A stretch of DNA of 64,000 nucleotides from Anisakis pegreffii (taxonomy: Eukaryota; Nematoda; Chromadorea; Rhabditida; Anisakidae), in assembly GCA_035041965.1 (NCBI GenBank), contig JAPYMA010000780.1, forward strand, positions 52,248 to 116,247, read 5' to 3'. Made by a program: the position numbers and the translations under genes. Positions 38,716 through 50,681 of this stretch are shown here, in pieces (the stretch's first letter is position 1; each line of letters begins with the position of its first letter). The notes under the pieces are model-generated. The model made no database searches. It was not told the origin of the DNA and worked only from the letters and a program-made list of their open reading frames with translations.

Positions 38716-41700
38716 AGGAATATTGATGCTGAACTTGGTGCAGATGAATCTGCGGTTATCAATTATGAATAATAAGCAGCCTCTTCACCCATCCATTCAA
38801 CCAGGAAATTAATCAAACTGAAACAATAATTGAGTAATGTCAAAATTTTATCGGAAATTTTCAACTTTTTGCATTTTTATGTGACATTTCAAAAGCTTGC
38901 GCCAACACATTTTACAAACATGTCGAGAAAAAAACAAAATTGTTATACGAACTTCAAAAAAGTGACGACGATCTGAAAACGTTCGGAGACAGCAAAGACA
39001 ACTATATCACGGAATGATGCCAGGAAATGATTTCGTTTTCGAATCCGCTCAGCTGATTACTTCGAGATCGTTGAATTGATCGTTTACCTTAAAGTAGTCA
39101 GAGCTGCACTGCTGCTACATTTCCCGCACTGGGAGATTAGTGCTCACCGGACCGGGCATTTTCAATTCCAACACTGAACACGACGGGTTTTCCGTCGTAT
39201 TGTTGACACATCTGTCCGAAAGAATCGAACTTTGTAGTCTGAAAGTTGTGTTCATTGAACGTTTATCGGTTGTAAGATGAGTACTTTTTGGTGCTGTGAT
39301 CAAATTCACGAGTACTACTACACTTCAAAGAAACAATTGTGAGGTGCCGAAATTTTTTTGTGATGCAAACAATTACGGGTATTAATGGGTTGAGTGTTGC
39401 TGTTGCTCTGCTGCTAAACTGGCTGCATCCAGACGTGCTTTTATTTACAAGTTCATGTGAAGATGATGTCTGAATGAATGTTATTTGGAAACCGAATGAA
39501 TAATAAACGCGAACACAAACAACACAAACACAACACAACACAACACAATTGCTCATTGCATCAGTGATTCAAAGAACAATACTCTAATAAGCATGCAAAA
39601 AAAACGCGAGAACAACATTCGATCACAATGCAATGTAATAATGTGATGAATAATGATGACATCATTTGCTCGGAACGACGTATCCTCGAAGAGTTCGAAG
39701 GAAGGAAGGACGAACGCTTGTTGCTGCATTTGCTGACTGGTATGACGAATGAATGAATATTATGATCGATGTCATTATTCATGTTATTGTTCGTGTAAAA
39801 TTTTTATTAGCAGCATTATTTGTATTTTGTTGATATTTGTTTTGTTAGTATTGTCGCTTGTTTCTGCTATTGATAATTGATTGTAAAACATGATTTATCA
39901 GCTGTCATAATTCGAATCACTAAATCGATGAAAACGAACGAACGGAACGCAGAATTTTCAACATTCGAATTTAAACGATACCTCTGAAAACACATTGATG
40001 TTCGAGAAATTTGACGATGTTCGAGAAAGGCAATTCGTCGTCTGTTCGTCTGCAACCAACTGTCAATTAGTAACTATAAGTTAAGTGGAAATGTTTGTAA
40101 AATTCGATTAAGATGCCGATTTGAAAAGTGGATATCATGGGTTCAGAGTTCGTTCCTCAACTCTAACTGTCATGAAATTTTTGCGGCATTTTAACCGAGC
40201 CGCCGACAGTGCTTTCCTTTTACTATTGGTTCCTGGTGTTTTAATGAAAGTTTGCATTTTGGCATGTCCTTCTCATGAAGCAACTAAAGGCTCGCTCAAT
40301 CTCGCGCATAGCGAAGTAAATTTGTTTTATTCATAGGTTCATCATTGGTTTACGAAAATGGCATTTAAAAGACAGTGTCATATTGAGCATTGAGCCATTA
40401 ATGATGAAGTTGTTCTACTTGAATTGATGCACATGCGATGGAAGGAAATCCAATTATTGAATTATCTCATTGAGAATATCAACGATACAATTCAGAAATG
40501 GCTAATCAACGATAAATTCATAGTTCTGAATAATTCAGTTGAGAAGAAATACCTATTGACTACTCATTAGCTGCTTTTTTGAGAATACGCCAGTACCGAT
40601 AGGTGAACAAAATAAAAGAGAATGCAATAGATTCAAAAAAAACGAGGAAAGTGCTAGGTCATTTTCATTGTAGAAGTTAACTGTTGAAGATATTCGAATG
40701 ATACGACGACGCATTTTTTCGTTCTTCATTCGAAGTGCATTTCAAAAACAGAACTTTTTTGATTGTTCGTTCTTTGAATCAGTTAAAATTTTATTGTACT
40801 TTCATTTCAAACACTGCAAATAATATTTTTACTTTCTCTCTCTTTTTTCGATTTTCAACCTCCCGATCGATGTACGTTCCAATGCTCACTCACACGTACA
40901 ACAACAATAAAAATAACCATCAGCACTTCCCGCTAGAAGTGAATCAAAATGAATGTGAAATAATGAAAGCAGCAATTCGAATGTGTTCGTCGTACTTTTA
41001 ATGAACGTCTCAAAAAAAAGCTCGAAATGGCGGCAGCTCCATCGATGCAATCAGCTGCACACTGATGCGTCCCATTCGAACAATATTCCCACACTCTTCT
41101 GCATTTTTTTTGTCGGTCCATTATTGGATTTGTTGGATTTCCTTCGCATATCTAAATGATACGATTTAACAACGGTCTGTTAGATGAGTAGTCCAATTTA
41201 TTATGTTCCATAGAACACATCTTTATTCAATCATCTTCGATCTGATCGCTTTCTTCATCGTCATCACCATCAATATCATTTAAGAATGCAATAAACTTCC
41301 TCAAATTTTCTCATAATCAATTGAAAGAACGCCAACGACTTTCATCTAAAAGTGACGTCGTTCATAAGACCCAAAAAATGATCGACGAATCGGTTCCAAT
41401 GTGCACTCACTGTTTGCGTTCGAAACAAAAAAACAAAAATGAAAATGAGCAAACAAAAACAATGCTTCGCAAAAATTTCATTCAGATCTTTGTAAAAGAA
41501 TTCCGTCATGAAGCAATCAAAGAACAAAATAAAACTGAACAGGGAAGAACAATGTGAAACGATGCGTAAATTTTATCGCTTTATTCATTCAAACGAACTT
41601 CATAGTGAGAACAACAATAATTATTCGGTGTTTCAATAGATGGACGTAGGGCAATTTGCCCCAAATGATTCAATGCCCCATTTTTTTTCCGTCAGAATAG

Positions 41701-42054
41701 TTATCGAATCCAGTCAGCAGTTAAGTATTATCAGCTAGAATTCGTACCTATTAGTTCTTACAATTAGTAGAATGAGAATAGACTCGAATTCAAGGAAGTG
41801 ATTAACAAGTTGGGAGAAATTTTTTCGTTTTTATTTTCATTTTCCCAGAACGTATCTCGTCAACTCCACTGTAATCGATTGCCTTTATATGAGTGCTCTG
41901 TGTGAACTGTGAAATACTGAGCATCTAGTAATGTTCGAACACTGAATCATACGAAACATTCTGTTGGAAGCATTGGTTTCGCTTCATTTTCTGATATCTG
42001 ACAAGATAATAATCAACCATTTACAACAACTGTGTTGATGACACCCATTGTTAG
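38716..42054. other. No confident gene
   Basis: This is intergenic AT-rich DNA between the SINE relic and the tRNA-Leu gene. Open frames are short or low-complexity and have no recognisable splice partners. Confidence 0.5.
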
Positions 42055-42138
42055 GTCCGTCTGGCCGAGTGGTCTAAGGCGCTGCGTTCAGGTCGCAGTC
42101 TACTTCGGTAGGCGCAGGTTCGAATCCTGCGGCGGACA
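42055..42138 (+). tRNA. tRNA-Leu (anticodon CAG)
   Basis: A full cloverleaf can be drawn. The acceptor stem is GTCCGTC/GGCGGAC (one G:T pair), followed by discriminator A. The D arm has A box TGGCCGAGTGG. The anticodon stem is CTGCG/CGCAG with loop TTCAGGT, giving anticodon CAG. The variable arm is long, as expected for class II tRNAs, and the T arm is GCAGG-TTCGAAT-CCTGC with B box GGTTCGAATCC. It decodes CUG. There is no intron. 3' CCA is not encoded, as expected in eukaryotes. A T-rich run at about 42140-42146 can serve as the RNA polymerase III terminator. Confidence 0.97.
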
Positions 42139-42536
42139 AATTTTTCCTTCCCGAGAAACCATAAACAATTGTTCATCATGAAGTTGATACCCATTCTTTG
42201 ACGAGTATGAATGCGTAAGAATCCTCCAAGGAGCTTCCTTTTTTAAGAACCGCCTATGAGAAACCGATGTGGAAGTTTTTTGCGCAAATTTTCTCAAAAT
42301 TTTGTTGAATTTATCGTTTCTCAGATTGCTCTTAATATGTCTTCGCTAAATGGATCTATCAGCAATATTGCTAAAGCTGTTCAATGTAATTTTTCAATCC
42401 TGATCTCGCAATGAGGAATTTCGTTTCACAATTGTTCAAACATTTTGAGCAGAAATGCACCAACTAAAACTGAAAAGTAGTCAATTGGTTACCCATCCAT
42501 CATATGACACACTAATTCTTCCTGCTCGCCAAAATA

Positions 42537-42863
42537 TTATTCATAAAAATATTCGACGTCCAAGTAACAATTAATTGGCTTAGTTAGTTTCTCAGTTGTG
42601 TTCGGTTGGCCTGCTCGTCTAGCCAGCGGGGTGGCGTGAATTGAGGCTAAAACAATGTGCACGGAAACGCGCGCATTGTGGCCAACAACGTTGCAAACGT
42701 TTGATAGCCTGGCCAATCCAGGTAATCCTTCCTGCACAGGTATTGATCGTAATAATTGATGTATTGAACCAAACTGATTTGCAGCAGTTAGTTTAATGAA
42801 CCTGATGATGCAGTATACTGCACCCAAAGTGTGAGCAGCATTAGTAGAATGTTCTATGGTCAA
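42537..42863 (-). CDS. Unrecognised open frame
   Basis: 108 codons open on the minus strand, beginning with TTG rather than ATG. The composition is protein-like (for example SIHQLLRSIPVQEGLPGLAR). No domain was recognised. An internal CTGTGCAG could be a splice acceptor. It may be an exon remnant or chance. Confidence 0.2.
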   Translation of the reverse strand: MTIEHSTNAAHTLGAVYCIIRFIKLTAANQFGSIHQLLRSIPVQEGLPGLARLSNVCNVVGHNARVSVHIVLASIHATPLARRAGQPNTTEKLTKPINCYLDVEYFYE

Positions 42864-42908
42864 AGATGAATCAATTGTTGGTTATGATTTCAACTTTTCA
42901 TTTTTTGA

Positions 42909-43226
42909 ATGGTACTGTCTGGCATGCTCAATATTGAATGTGATGTTGAATGTGTTTACAAAGCATTTTCGAGAGCTACTTTTGTCATTCTTAAATTAAG
43001 TTTCATAAATAATGAAAATGGATCATTGCGAGAGGGTGACAGCAATAGAATAAAGGCGTATCAAAACGGAAATTTCCGCTGGGTAGTTGACAGCTACGGC
43101 AGAGTGTTGTTTGCATTCCAACATGCTGCTTTCTATTGTTTCTCCTGTAAACATCATAAATATATGGCAGTATTGGATAGTATTGAACACGTTCTCCATG
43201 AGAATTTAATTTCAATTTTAAGTTGA
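42909..43226 (+). CDS. Unrecognised open frame
   Basis: 105 codons from an ATG. The C-terminal half is protein-like and rich in aromatic residues, Cys and His (FRWVVDSYGRVLFAFQHAA). There is no signal peptide and no family recognised. It stands alone between the tRNA and the phosphatase gene. Confidence 0.22.
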   Translation: MVLSGMLNIECDVECVYKAFSRATFVILKLSFINNENGSLREGDSNRIKAYQNGNFRWVVDSYGRVLFAFQHAAFYCFSCKHHKYMAVLDSIEHVLHENLISILS

Positions 43227-43790
43227 AACGAAATCTTAATTTCGATTCACAGTTGTCTGCGATCTACAGTTCCAATTATTGTTCGAAAAATGTAATTCCA
43301 TGAGCCTTCTAGAGAGGATAGTGTAGATGAGACAGTCCTCAGATCTAGTTTGTTGCGGGATCGGGGAATTTCGGGGATCCCGTCCATGACTGCCCGCTCT
43401 AGATTTCTTTGAGCCGATTGCATATTCAAGATCCTGGCTGCGAATCATCCCCGACTTTTGTCCCGTCTTCGCAACAGGCTATCCCGATCTGCAGCAGTGA
43501 TGCTATATATGACTAATCTTAAGTTTTTTGGTGTTCATAGCATTTAATGCAATATCCTATATTATGGGTATATTCTCGATCTGGTTGTATAGTTGTAAAT
43601 AAATTGAAGTTTTTTGATCTTTCATTGGAGGCACGCTCAACTTTGAATTCAGTACTTTTCTGAACGAATGCAACAAGCACGTGTTCATCGTTTTCATTGA
43701 GAGAGCTACCTTCTCGAAGTAATCGCTATCTAATCGTCAATCATCTCATCATCGCAAGTTTCCGTCAAAAATTTTCAAAACCAGGCTAAT

Positions 43791-46700
43791 TCAAACTGGT
43801 TGGGATTTGAGATCAACGATTTTCCTCTTAAAATTTTGGAAATTTTGAGTTATGGTTCTAAATTTTGAGTCGGTCACCTCCTTGGGGTTTACCTTTTGTT
43901 CACCGTCATTGGTTTTCCCGTCCTCTTTCTTTTCCCCGTTAGGTTTGTCATCTTTTTCTTTTGGAGCGTTAGTCGATGATGGTTCTGGAGTCAGCGCGTT
44001 CGCTGTCACTTCTGGACCCGAGGTGGTTTTATCCGTTTCTACTTGCCCCTGGAAAAGAGAAGTTGTAAAAATTGTTTACTGTATGCTTGGTTATGATAGT
44101 TCATGCTTAATTTTATAACGACGATACCAGGCGTTCTTGCGTTTCTGATCCAAATGAGCCTTTCACTGCGCAGTATTTTTTTTTCACCAGAAGAAACTAC
44201 AATCTTCAAAAGTACTCATCTTTGACACCAATGCAAATTTATCTCTCGAATTCTCATAAAAGTGAGAAACGTCGAAAAATCCGCCTAATTCCATTAATGA
44301 TCTATTTTGGTGTTTACAAGATCAGTTACGATCTCTCATCAACAATCACATTAAATTCAGATACAAGAATTGCTAACCGATGCTTTGGCTGTTTGAATAT
44401 CTTCATCTCGTTTCAGCTTGTCAGGTAATTGCAACGCTTTGCCAGGTTCGCATGCAACCGGTGGACATGACCGAACACGAGAATTTGGAGGTGGAACACG
44501 CAACTGTTTGAAGGAGATCTGAATAGAGATATGCTCGGTTCGGGTCGTTTGCATTAAAGCGTCTGTCAAAAGGCATTGACTCGAAGCAGATTCAGCACCA
44601 AATCATATTTTCCAGCGATAGGAATCACCCGAATATATTTATCACCAGCAATTACCAGAAATTGAGAAATCTCCCGCAAAATAACACAATCGAATAATTT
44701 CTACTCACCTGAAGCTCACCATCAATACAGACGACAGCGGCGGCGTTATTAAATTGTCCAGCGTAGTTGGGTGCCGAAAAAATGGTGATTAACTTACGAC
44801 CGACCATTAGCTCGTAACCGTCTTGTACTACCTGAAGAAACTTTTCCATGAATGAAATTTCGAATATGATTTCATCATCTCAACGTTTGCTTCAAATTAT
44901 AGTATTCAATTCGTGCATCTTGTTGTTTCTTAGATTTTTCTCTTTTGGATGAACGCAAAATTGCTCGATGGATTCGTTGGCCATTCAGATGATTTTACAT
45001 TTTCGATTCTATGTTCGCAAACAATTATTCGTGTAGTAACTGAAGTGACCAGCAATTGTGGCACTCTTGCCAGTTGATGCACTCATTTTGCCTTCAAATA
45101 ATCTCTAAAAAAATTACGACTGCAGCTAAACTAAGAATACCCGCAAAACTAAGAACCTCATGCGCACGAATCACCAAGTCGATATTAAGCATTTTGCATG
45201 CAGCGCTCATCACACCTTTACCAAACGCATAGCTTAATCCACGAGGTGAATAAAACCATCCATCTCCGGCACTTGTTGGATCGGACCATATCAGATCAAT
45301 TAACAGTCCACGATCCTCAAATTCATGATAGCATACAGAAGAGCAAAACTGCGAAACTCATTCCAGAATGGAATTCTCTCGAACAAACTATTCATCCATC
45401 TCATTTCTGAATCTACAACAGCTTTGTAGCTGGAATGCATGTGCAATTGCTTTGGAGAATATATGAGAATGAGCGTACTGATGCAGAGATCAAGTAAGCT
45501 GAAAAGGAATGATTAATAGAATCCTGAAGTTAATAGAATTAATAGAAATTAATAGAATTAATAGAATCCACGATCCTGAAGAGGAACTCTTCAAGTGAAT
45601 CGAAATTTCAACGCTCAAATTTCAGCGATTGGTATTTGAGCTGATTGAGCTAATAGGCTGAGTGGGCTGACTGATTCTTATCGAATAACTCACAACTGGT
45701 TCACATGGTCGTTTAACTTGACGAATTAAATCCAACGAAGTGAGTTCGGGCGAGAGACCGCCGTGCATACAGAGAATACGTTTTGCGATCAGACCGGCCA
45801 TTGGAAGTCGATTGAATACGGATATAAATTCCCACCATAGTCCTGGACTAAAGTGGACAATTCAGCATTGAGTGTTTCAAACACTCATCTGCGCAAAAGA
45901 AAACACCATTTTTACTCGATCACTGGTTACGATTGGTTCTGAGCATGCAACTTTGTTAAATAGTATTCTCTTATCACTAAACAGTATCTTCATCGCTCCT
46001 TCGCAACATACGTTTATCACAACTGAATGGTGGCCCCTATTCAGCTGCTTTTCAAATGAATCGAAATTTCAACGCTCAATTCAGTGATCGGTATTTCAAT
46101 CGAGCGAATTTTCGTTGCCTCATCATATTTGTCATTAGCAGAAAAGAACTTAAAACGCTGTTTTCACTGCACATAGAAAAGATACTGCTTCAAACATGCT
46201 GCTTCGAACAGTTCAATTGGGTTCAGTGAAGTGGGGGATGAACTACGATCTTTAGAACAAACCAATATCGAACGGAGCACTCCGCATAAAATCCATAGAT
46301 TCTATTGACGGCTGGTGTTTCGTGATTGCCGCGCAGAAGGAACACTCGATCTTTGTAACGAAGCTTCAACGCAAACAAATACAGCACGGTCTCAAGCGAT
46401 TGATCTCCACGATCCACGTAATCGCCAAGGAACAACATCTTCACCTCAGGTACACGTCCAATAATGTCGAATAACTTATGCATATCCTGAAATGCATTGC
46501 TTTCATTTCCGACGACTGATTGCTTTAAATTGCGGCGTGTCATTTTGCAATTCTCACTCAATTTGAGCGTTGCAAGTTGGTTTCAGTTGAATACTTAATC
46601 AAACTAGCTGAACGTAGCCTCGTCAAGCTGTTGAATATTGAATACTGAATAAGAACCGAACAATAGAGTGGACTGATATGAGAAAGTGAGAAATTTGATG

Positions 46701-47597
46701 ATGCTTTTTGACGACGATGATTTTATCGAATTATTACGCTTTGTCATGAGGAACTTAGATCTGTCATAGGCCTTTCGACGAGAAACTTAAAATCTAAATT
46801 CACTCGCAACACGAACGTTGATAAGTTATTCAGTCAGCTCAACTAAGCTTGAAGATTACATTGCGATTAAACTATCAACTTCTTCAAATGCTTCTCGCTG
46901 CAAACTATTTTCTACATCTAATTAGCTTTGAGTAATTTATTGAAGTGCTTTCATAACGTTCAGTTTCCAGCGTGTAGCGTGTTTGAGATACTTTTTGAAA
47001 TGTTTTTTCCTCTCTGAACTTTGAAATCAGTTATAAATTTCCACAAACGCATCAAAACAACCTGAAACTGTCCATGAATATCACCGACTACCGTGATCGG
47101 TACATCGACCTCAATCAAAGGCGCATCTTGCATAAGTGCAGCTGCTGTATACGCGAGTACTCGTAATATTTCGTCGTACGACATTACATTATTTATATTG
47201 CTTCCTTTCTAAACAACGCGCATATTTATGTTTAATTAAGATCAGTACAGCGAGAATTTTTGGATTCGGAATCGAAATTGTTCAGCAAATTTAGCCATTT
47301 CAGTATTCTTTCATGTTTTCACATTTGAAGAACTGAGCAAGTCATATTTCAATCAATCAATCAAGAACATTTCTCACATTAGTCACATCTTGTTGGCTCT
47401 TCGAGTAAATATGTCCGCTAAAGTTTCAGATGAAAAATAGTTATCGTAGTTGAACACCGATGGAATTATACGAGCGAATTAGATGTTAAAAAAGAAATCA
47501 ACAAAGTTTTCACAAGGATACGAACCTTATTGTAAAGACCACCGATTCTAGTTATAACCCCTTCGACCCATTTCAAATCAGCTTCAGACATCGCCAT
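43791..47597 (-). CDS. PP1-family serine/threonine protein phosphatase catalytic subunit, 8 exons
   Basis: The gene product is a metal-dependent phosphatase removing phosphate from Ser/Thr. The exons are 47597-47526, 47208-47062, 46486-46263, 45847-45694, 45348-45157, 44831-44709, 44518-44378 and 44048-43791, all in phase, giving about 436 residues from ATG to TAG. The motifs are GDIHG (66-70), GDYVDRG (94-100), RGNHE (125-129), MHGGLSP (175-181) and RAHE (260-263), so the usual two-metal ligands and catalytic His are present. NRIYGFYAEC and SAPNYAGQFNN are PP1-like, but Ala replaces the Cys of the usual SAPNYCGEF. The last ~125 residues are Pro-rich and then Lys/Glu/Asp-rich, ending FKRKIVDLKSQPV. 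Exon 5 could instead start at 45315, removing 11 residues. I infer that this is one of the diverged PP1 paralogues common in nematodes (often germline-expressed), not the conserved GSP-1/2 type. Confidence 0.92.
45597..46098. repeat. Direct repeat flanking phosphatase exon 4
   Basis: GAATCGAAATTTCAACGCTC and about 20 more similar bases occur at 45597-45639 (intron 4) and 46058-46098 (intron 3), one on each side of exon 4 (45694-45847). A short reiterated TTAATAGAA tract lies at about 45528-45567. Confidence 0.6.
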
Positions 47598-48578
47598 TTC
47601 TTATGCACTTATTCCTGATTATTGTTACGTTTCTTCACAAATGAATTAAGACACTTCACTAACTCTTCTCAATTAAATGGTCACCAACCGAAACGATCTC
47701 GTCTTTCCGTAGTTATACCCAAATTCTGTGTGAACAACGTCCCTTGTTGTGAACCTAACCGCTCACCCACTCACCGTTATTTCAATAACGTACAATACTC
47801 TTTTTAGCAGTTCCCATTTTCTCCTTAACATTAATTTTCAAATTTTGAAACATTTATGAAAATTTTTTTGCATTTAAAATCAGTTTGTGGAATATTAAAA
47901 AGAATTTATGCGAGCTGCTGTGTTATATGCAATGCAAATATGTATGACATGAGATATTTATTTTTCATTTTGTTCATGGAAATAGAGTATTGAGAGGTAA
48001 TTCATGGGAGGAGTCTCTGCCTCATTCAGCACATCGGATCAATGAATTTTTTATCGAAGTGAGAATGGAGTGTCGCGATGAGTATCGCGAAAAAGGATAA
48101 AGAGATATAGCGCATAACGGCATTAGTGTAGAGTGTGCTCGCTGACCTAAACCATGTGGTTAGCACGTGTTTATGAATGGCCTTTTGACCATACCATGAA
48201 CTCTGTGAACTGAGGGAAGCGTTTATGGTGTTATCGGTGTGTGCATTCGAGAAGAGCAGACGAGAGCACGTATGAACTATGCGTGGAATATCAGCTGTTT
48301 GACCTGTCTGAATGCTTTTTTGACCTTTATGGTCATTGTAATCTTTGTTAGCTTAGCCCTATCTTATCCTTTCTAACTGAACAGTTTCGCTGTCGTTATT
48401 ATCAAGTACTGTCGTGTTTAATTCTTGCGGTTGCTCATATTCAATTCTCCTTTAAAAATAAAACTTTGTATTCAATTCGCGTTCGAGTTGCTACAGAAAT
48501 ATTGTCTTATTTCATTAGCATTCGTATCGTTCAGTAAAAACTACCTGAGTGCGTTCGATTCGCTACATGGAGTAAACT

Positions 48579-48812
48579 GTGAAACTCGTTAAAGTTGATA
48601 ACATTCATTTGTTGCTTTTCACATCTTTACATTTTTCTCCATTTTTACTCATTTTCCTTTTCATTTTGCCTGTATCGCAAGGCAGTTCCCTTATTGCAAG
48701 TAAAATCTGTCACTCAAAAAATTATCACAATTCCGCGAAAGGGCCACTTTCACTGAGTGGTTTTAAACTGAAGAAAATGCGCTACTTGTGTCTATGCGGT
48801 ACGTGTGTTTGA
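48579..48812 (+). CDS. Unrecognised open frame with hydrophobic segment, possible exon
   Basis: 77 codons with no ATG at the start. The first half is hydrophobic (HFSPFLLIFLFILPVSQG) and the second half is basic with clustered Cys (KKMRYLCLCGTCV). A donor-like G|GTACGT lies inside the last codons. It resembles a secreted-protein exon, but no partner exon was found. Confidence 0.2.
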   Translation: MKLVKVDNIHLLLFTSLHFSPFLLIFLFILPVSQGSSLIASKICHSKNYHNSAKGPLSLSGFKLKKMRYLCLCGTCV

Positions 48813-49193
48813 GCTGAATTACTGAAGATTACATATGCTGTTATCACATGAGTCATGATAAACATACATCTTCAAGGACTTCTCACAAACATCGACGAAA
48901 AGTGTAATCAGGAAATCTATTTCTCATCTGTAACACGTTCCTCAAGCTAGACTAAACACATATTTATTATTCATATCAGTGCTGCAGCCTTTAGCACTTC
49001 CGTTAAACCACTCAACACTTTTATTATGTCTACAATCCAGTATGAGTATTCGTTGAGCCGTGTTGATATTCTGATTGTATCAGTATTATATGTGCATATT
49101 TGTTCGTTTAACTTCCATTTATCGATGTTTCCTACAATTCACCAACATCCGATCAAAACTACATGCTTAACTTTTGAAATGATTCAGTTCAGT

Positions 49194-49440
49194 TGTCACG
49201 AAAGACGCGATTAAAAGAGACAGACAAATTATTAATTGCTAATTTGCAAAGAGCGATCTACATGAACAACAATCATCGAGAATTTAAACAGTACACAATA
49301 GCAGGAACCAAATCTCGTAAACACCAGATAAATGTCCTCAAGACAGGATCGATGATGGATAGTTCTTCTCGAATGGTACGGACTGTCTCGAAGTCAAACG
49401 CGACACGCCTCTCAACGAAAGCGGTATTTAAGGACGGAAA
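49194..49440 (+). CDS. Unrecognised open frame abutting the LTR element
   Basis: After a TTCAG acceptor-like site there is an open frame that is basic and Thr/Ser-rich (SRKTRLKETDKLLIANLQRA) with protein-like codon use. It runs directly into the 5' LTR at 49441. It may be an exon cut by the insertion or the remains of another element. It is not recognised. Confidence 0.25.
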
Positions 49441-49893
49441 TGAACAACAAGCTCCAGCCGATTGTGATAATATTGTTATTATCTATGATCCTTGTTATTT
49501 TGGATTATTCACGTTGTATATTTTATTTGATATTGGTTATAAGTAAAATTGGATAATAGCAGTAATATAACGTCGTATTGATATCATTTGTTTCTTGTGT
49601 GCGTGTTCGTATTATGTTATCATGTTGATAAAGGTTTAATTACCCAAATTTGAGTGTTCAACATAAAAAGAAAGGACGATCCGCGAGATCAAAGGCATTA
49701 AGCAGTGGACATTCATCCGATTGAACCAGACAGTGATCGGCTGACGAGCGACTCAAAAGAACAACCGCGTGGCGGCATAATAATCAGGCGAGCAGATCAA
49801 AGCAGAGCAAGCAACCATCGACTGTACAGATAGGTTGTTTAAATTAACAACCCGGACCCAATAAAACAATACTATACAAAAACTTTCTGTACA
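49441..49893 (+). repeat. 5' LTR of the deleted retrotransposon
   Basis: 453 bp, ending at ACA before the leader TTGGTGCG. The left 180 bp differ considerably from the 3' LTR, so the insertion is not recent or the LTRs were converted or mixed. Confidence 0.75.
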
Positions 49894-49960
49894 TTGGTGC
49901 GTCGGCCGGGAAGTCGAAATACTAAAAATACAAAGAGCTTGACCAAATCCAAGAAATAAA

Positions 49961-50246
49961 ATGGCCAGCATCTATAGAGAAAACGCGGAACCAACCAGTC
50001 TAAGACTGCAAATATATATCGATGATGTTCCCCTACAAATAACTCCCCTTCAAGAAGAATGGACATCGATAGAGAAGAAAGCTCATTGCCAGAGGCAAAA
50101 ACTGGAATTAGAGTATCTAAAAAGAAAAATCTCCTCAGCTGTCGATGTTTTAATGAACATAAACAAGGAGTGGATAGTTTATATCCAGTCGCAACAAAAT
50201 GAGGAGCAAAAAGAAATAGAGATGGTAACTTACCAAAGAAAGGAAA
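49961..50246 (+). pseudogene. Truncated gag-like N-terminus of the LTR element
   Basis: The ORF starts with ATG 68 bp after the 5' LTR and encodes about 95 residues before entering the 3' LTR. It begins MASIYRENAEPTSLRLQIYI and is coiled-coil-like with many Glu, Lys and Gln. By position it is the start of the element's first ORF. Everything else (protease, polymerase, integrase) is deleted. Confidence 0.6.
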
Positions 50247-50681
50247 GGAACAACAAGCTCCAGCCGATTGTGATCAGTGATCCTCATTATCTCTTAACAT
50301 GGATTACTTTTTGTACTTTGCATTTGACATTTGTTGTTAGTAAAATAGATAATTATAATGTAACGTCGTATTGATATTATTTGTTTTCTGTATGCGTGCT
50401 CGTATTAATTTGTCGTGTAGATAAATGGTTTAATTACCCAAGTTTGAGTGTTCAACATAAAAAGAAAGGACGATCCGCGAGATCAAAGGCACTAAGCAGT
50501 GGACACTCATTCGATTGAACCAGACAGTGATCGGCTGACGAGCGACTCAAAAGAACAACCGCGTGGCATTATATCAGGCGAGCAGAACAGAGCAAGCAAT
50601 CATCGACTGTACAGATAGTAGGTTGTTTAAATTAACAACCCGGACCCAATAAAATAATACAACCCATAAACTTTCTGTACA
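50247..50681 (+). repeat. 3' LTR of the deleted retrotransposon
   Basis: 435 bp, immediately after the polypurine tract. Shares with the 5' LTR the segments AACAACAAGCTCCAGCCGAT, TAACGTCGTATTGATAT, and nearly everything from GTTCAACATAAAAAGAAAGG to the end. Confidence 0.75.

Larger units (their letters stand above)
42139..43790. other. Intergenic region between tRNA-Leu and the phosphatase gene
   Basis: Contains two unrecognised open frames (listed separately) and, near 43350-43490, a GC-richer patch with repeated GGGGA/CCCGTC blocks of unknown nature. The 3' UTR of the phosphatase gene should occupy its right part. Confidence 0.5.
47598..49440. other. Upstream region of the phosphatase gene, no confident gene
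   Basis: AT-rich DNA. It should include the promoter of the phosphatase gene just right of 47597. Two plus-strand open frames in its right part are listed separately. Confidence 0.45.
49441..50681 (+). mobile_element. Internally deleted LTR retrotransposon with two LTRs
   Basis: Two direct LTRs, 49441-49893 and 50247-50681, are most similar in their right ~270 bp. Both contain the near-palindrome GGTTGTTTAAATTAACAACC and an AATAAA-type polyadenylation signal (first copy 49860-49865), and both end CTTTCTGTACA. After the first LTR, TTGGTGCGTCGGCCGGGAAG looks like a primer-binding/leader segment. A polypurine tract AAAGAAAGGAAAGG immediately precedes the second LTR. Only 353 bp remain between LTRs. 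The superfamily is uncertain. The leader suggests Bel/Pao. No clear target-site duplication was found. Confidence 0.8.
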
